From positions 1 through 7,150 of the forward strand of contig JAEDJR010000101.1 in NCBI GenBank assembly GCA_016296235.1: a DNA stretch of 7,150 nucleotides, given 5' to 3'. Below, one piece after another: positions 4,961 through 7,150 of the stretch. The stretch's first letter is position 1. Each line of letters begins with the position of its first letter. This stretch comes from Oscillospiraceae bacterium (GTDB taxonomy: Bacteria; Bacillota; Clostridia; Oscillospirales; Oscillospiraceae). The position numbers and the translations under genes were made by a program. The notes under the pieces were generated by a model. It had not been told where the DNA came from. It searched no databases and saw nothing but the letters and a program-made list of their open reading frames with translations.

Positions 4961-6307
4961 TCAGAACACACCCTCGGCCAGCATGGCCTCAGAGACCTTG
5001 ATAAAACCGGCCACATTGGCGCCCACCACCAGGTTGCCCTTTTTGCCGCATTCCTCGGCGGCCCGGTAGGCGTTGTGGAAGATGTTCACCATGATGGTTT
5101 TCAGCTTGGCGTCCACCTCGTCAAAGGTCCAGCTGAAGCGCTGGGAGTTCTGGCTCATCTCCAGACCGGAGGTGGCCACGCCGCCGGCGTTGGCCGCTTT
5201 GGCCGGGGCAAACAGGACGCCGGCCTCCAGGAACAGCTCCACCGCCTCGGGGGTGCAGGGCATATTGGCGCCCTCGGCCACGGCGGTGACACCGTTGGCG
5301 ATCAGGGCTTTGGCGCTCTCGGCGTCCAGCTCGTTCTGGGTGGCGCAGGGCAGGGCGATGTCACAGGGGAGCTTCCACACGTCGCTGCGGTTGTCTCCGT
5401 AGACGGCGCCGGGGACGCGGCTGCAATACTCGCTGATGCGGGCCCGCTCCTTCTCCTTCAGCTGCTTCATCACCGGCAGGTTGATGCCGTTGGGATCATA
5501 GACATAGCCCTGGGAATCGGACATGGCGATGACCTTGGCGCCCAGCTCCATGGCCTTCTGGGCAGCGTAAATGGCCACATTGCCCGCGCCGGAGATGACC
5601 ACCACCTTGCCCTCCAGGGTCTCGCCCCGCATGGTGCGGAGCATCTCGTCGGTGAAGTACAGCAGGCCGTAGCCCGTGGCCTCGGTCCGGGCCAGGGAGC
5701 CGCCGAAGGCCAGACCCTTGCCGGTGAGCACGCCGGTAAAGTTGTTTTTCAGATACTTATACTGGCCGAAGAGGTAGCCGATCTCCCGGCCGCCCACGCC
5801 GATATCGCCGGCCGGCACGTCCACATTGGCGCCGATATAGCGGTGCAGCTCCGTCATGAACGCCTGACAGAAGCGCATGATCTCGCCGTCGGACTTGCCC
5901 TTGGGGTCAAAGTCCGAACCGCCCTTGCCGCCGCCCAGGGGCAGGCCCGTGAGGCTGTTTTTGAAAATCTGCTCAAAACCCAGGAATTTGATAACCGACG
6001 GCGTCACCGTGGGATGGAACCGCAGGCCGCCCTTGTAGGGGCCGATGGCGGAATTGAACTGGCAGCGATAGCCCCGGTTGACCCGGACCTTGCCCTTGTC
6101 GTCCACCCAGGACACCCGGAAGCTCACCATGCGGTCCGGCTCCACCAGACGCTCCAGGATACCGCACCGTTCCAGCTCCGGATGCTTTTCCACATAGGGC
6201 TGCAGGGCGTCAAAGACTTCATAGACCGCCTGCAGGAATTCCCGATCCGTCGCGTTGCGGGCAGCGGTTTGCTCATACACAGATTTGACATAGGCATTGG
6301 TCAGCAT
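4961..6307 (-). CDS. gdhA: NADP-type glutamate dehydrogenase
   Basis: A 448-residue cytoplasmic enzyme, usually hexameric, that reversibly aminates 2-oxoglutarate to glutamate with ammonium and NAD(P)H. Length is close to E. coli GdhA (447). The N-terminal substrate domain has the signature YKGGLRFHPT (91-100), in which Lys92 binds glutamate. It also has LPLGGGKGGSDFDP (122-135), in which Lys128 is the catalytic lysine, and NVDVPAGDIGVGGREIGY (161-178). The C-terminal Rossmann domain carries SGAGNVAIYAA (239-249) and AMSDSQG at the end of the second strand, fitting NADP preference. The specificity is known for the family and not proven here. The frame is open upstream to 6463, but the start at 6307 is chosen because it has GGAG upstream, matches the usual family N-terminus, and lies downstream of a consensus promoter at 6392-6420. 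It is likely a main ammonium-assimilation or glutamate-catabolism enzyme. Confidence 0.97.
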   Translation of the reverse strand: MLTNAYVKSVYEQTAARNATDREFLQAVYEVFDALQPYVEKHPELERCGILERLVEPDRMVSFRVSWVDDKGKVRVNRGYRCQFNSAIGPYKGGLRFHPTVTPSVIKFLGFEQIFKNSLTGLPLGGGKGGSDFDPKGKSDGEIMRFCQAFMTELHRYIGANVDVPAGDIGVGGREIGYLFGQYKYLKNNFTGVLTGKGLAFGGSLARTEATGYGLLYFTDEMLRTMRGETLEGKVVVISGAGNVAIYAAQKAMELGAKVIAMSDSQGYVYDPNGINLPVMKQLKEKERARISEYCSRVPGAVYGDNRSDVWKLPCDIALPCATQNELDAESAKALIANGVTAVAEGANMPCTPEAVELFLEAGVLFAPAKAANAGGVATSGLEMSQNSQRFSWTFDEVDAKLKTIMVNIFHNAYRAAEECGKKGNLVVGANVAGFIKVSEAMLAEGVF

Positions 6308-6391
6308 ATTCAAGGCTCCATTTCTATTGTGTTCCCGGCATAATAACAAACATTTTTCCTTGCCGCACACTTTATTTGAGTGTTGGTTTGA

Positions 6392-6420
6392 ATTATAGCA
6401 ATTTTCACAACAGATGTCAA
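6392..6420 (-). promoter_or_regulatory. Full-consensus sigma-A promoter of gdhA
   Basis: On the minus strand TTGACA (6415-6420) and TATAAT (6392-6397) are separated by exactly 17 bases. Both hexamers match consensus perfectly. Transcription should begin near 6385, leaving a leader of about 78 bases. That leader contains a 5-bp ACACT/AGTGT stem and no riboswitch or attenuator that I can recognise. Such a promoter implies high, possibly constitutive, expression. Confidence 0.9.
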
Positions 6421-6451
6421 TAAACTGCACAAAGCGCGTTTGACATTTTGG

Positions 6452-6469
6452 AGTCTTTGCCAAAAGACT
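6452..6469. repeat. Short inverted repeat upstream of the gdhA promoter
   Basis: AGTCTTT and AAAGACT form a 7-bp stem with a 4-base loop, GCCA. It lies between the upstream gene and the gdhA -35 box, about 30 bases from the latter. No strong T-tract follows on either strand, so it is at best a weak terminator. It might also be an operator. Confidence 0.5.
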
Positions 6470-6478
6470 GCGTCGTTC

Positions 6479-6538
6479 TCTGCGGCACCTTGTTGATTAA
6501 CAAGTTAAGTTCCGAGTCAGGCCAAGCTCTGCCGCAGA
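6479..6538. repeat. Nested inverted repeats after the upstream membrane gene
   Basis: Outer arms TCTGCGGCA (6479-6487) and TGCCGCAGA (6530-6538) pair perfectly over 9 bp. Inside lies a 6-bp hairpin, CTTGTT/AACAAG, with loop GATT (6489-6504). The right outer arm directly abuts the stop codon of the minus-strand gene at 6539. It also forms part of the local palindrome TCTGCGGCAGA. The structure is suited to transcript termination or 3'-end protection of that gene, although no T-tract follows. Confidence 0.55.
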
Positions 6539-7087
6539 TCATCTTCGGTTTCTTTTGTGCCTTTTCCGCAGCTTGCGGTAGGAGGGTTTCCTGGGTGGTT
6601 TCTGAAAGGTCGTGGCCACGTCCAGCTTGTATTGATAGTCCGGCGGCAGGATTTCATAGAGCTTTTTCTTCATCCGTTTTGTCCAATGCAGCTTGACCAT
6701 ATCTACGCTCATTGCCAGCCGGTTGACCGACAAAAGCTGGTCTGTATCCAGATAGCGATTGGTGAAAATCACATGGGGAATCAGAATGGAGCGATTATAA
6801 TAACCTCCGAAATAAATGTGGTTGTAGTGGTGATAGGGGCGGAATTCCGTCTTGCGCCCGAGCCCCCAACAACTGATCCCTTCCGGCGTCAGGGTGATGA
6901 AAGTCAGCCAGTCGTTGATACATATAAGCCATAGCGCCACAGTAAGCAACGTTCCAAAGAGCAGAATAATCCTCCAGTCTTTCTCCAAAAGCAAGACCGT
7001 TATAAAAACAGCAACCATTACTGCGACTGCAATACAAGTTTCAATAAATAGGCCTAAGTTTGGGACAAGGTGAACCTTATTCTTCAT
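6539..7087 (-). CDS. Uncharacterised two-TM membrane protein with basic C-terminus
   Basis: A 182-residue protein that I do not recognise by name. Two hydrophobic segments (about 12-33 and 38-57) form a helical hairpin. A soluble region (about 60-155) begins with ITLTPEGISCWGLGRKTEFRP and continues with Tyr/His-rich, beta-prone sequence ending near ILPPDYQYK. This layout resembles the YcxB-like or bacterial PH-like membrane proteins of Firmicutes, but only in outline. The last 18 residues are strongly basic (KPPRKPSYRKLRKRHKRNRR region). The start at 7087 is chosen because AGGA lies 6 bases upstream; the frame is open to 7141 with no better site. Base composition is lower in GC than its neighbours. 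It is followed closely by nested inverted repeats. A TTGACT at 7136-7141 on the minus strand could be a -35 box, but no convincing -10 follows. Confidence 0.7.
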   Translation of the reverse strand: MKNKVHLVPNLGLFIETCIAVAVMVAVFITVLLLEKDWRIILLFGTLLTVALWLICINDWLTFITLTPEGISCWGLGRKTEFRPYHHYNHIYFGGYYNRSILIPHVIFTNRYLDTDQLLSVNRLAMSVDMVKLHWTKRMKKKLYEILPPDYQYKLDVATTFQKPPRKPSYRKLRKRHKRNRR

Positions 7088-7150
7088 ATGTGTTCCTGGC
7101 CCGGCAGAAATTTTTGTGTAAGCGATTTTCGACAAAGTCAAGAATTTTGC

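Noticed and set aside
4862..6343. Long plus-strand open frame (493 codons) opposite gdhA and the end of ksgA
   Set aside because: It is the antisense of gdhA, kept open by high GC. Its sequence is Gly/His/Ala-rich without domains, while the minus strand carries a clear full-length enzyme.
6308..6463. N-terminal extension of GdhA to 6463
   Set aside because: It spans the consensus promoter at 6392-6420 and is not part of the family's usual N-terminus.
7113..7141. Promoter for the right-end membrane gene
   Set aside because: TTGACT at 7136-7141 is a fair -35, but the hexamers 16-18 bases downstream match TATAAT at only about 3 of 6 positions, and the window ends here.

Overview
The window reads as chromosomal DNA of a GC-rich anaerobic clostridium, probably a gut Oscillospiraceae-type organism. 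That placement is inferred from gene content and protein style: a clostridial TlpA / CD1871A-type CXXC / 4Fe-4S cluster, clostridial-style AraM-like glycerol-1-phosphate dehydrogenase and GdhA, and strong sigma-A-like promoters. It has not been confirmed by any search. Six CDSs are confidently recognised. A seventh, at the right end, is a membrane protein I cannot name.

Left part (1-908). A short AT-rich array of TGACAAT heptamers lies at the very edge. It is followed by a minus-strand gene for a stand-alone left-handed beta-helix protein of the GlmU-C / sugar nucleotidyltransferase-like type. That gene and the following plus-strand operon diverge from a roughly 140-base region holding a recognisable promoter in each direction.

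Central operon (909-3841, plus strand). Four genes overlap head to tail: a TlpA/ResA-type thioredoxin lipoprotein, a 48-residue CD1871A-like CXXC membrane protein, a polytopic 4Fe-4S membrane protein, and an sn-glycerol-1-phosphate dehydrogenase of the EgsA/AraM family. The first three look like a redox relay across the membrane: iron-sulfur electron input, a small membrane dithiol and an extracytoplasmic thioredoxin, with no CcdA/DsbD homologue in the window. Coupling of the lipid-precursor enzyme to this module is the most interesting feature here. A perfect 19-bp stem serves as terminator between this operon and the converging ksgA.

Right part (4027-7150, minus strand). ksgA (16S rRNA dimethyltransferase) lies downstream of gdhA (NADP-type glutamate dehydrogenase), which has a full-consensus sigma-A promoter. 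Upstream of gdhA is a block of inverted repeats about 90 bases long, then an AT-richer gene for a two-TM protein with a basic tail.
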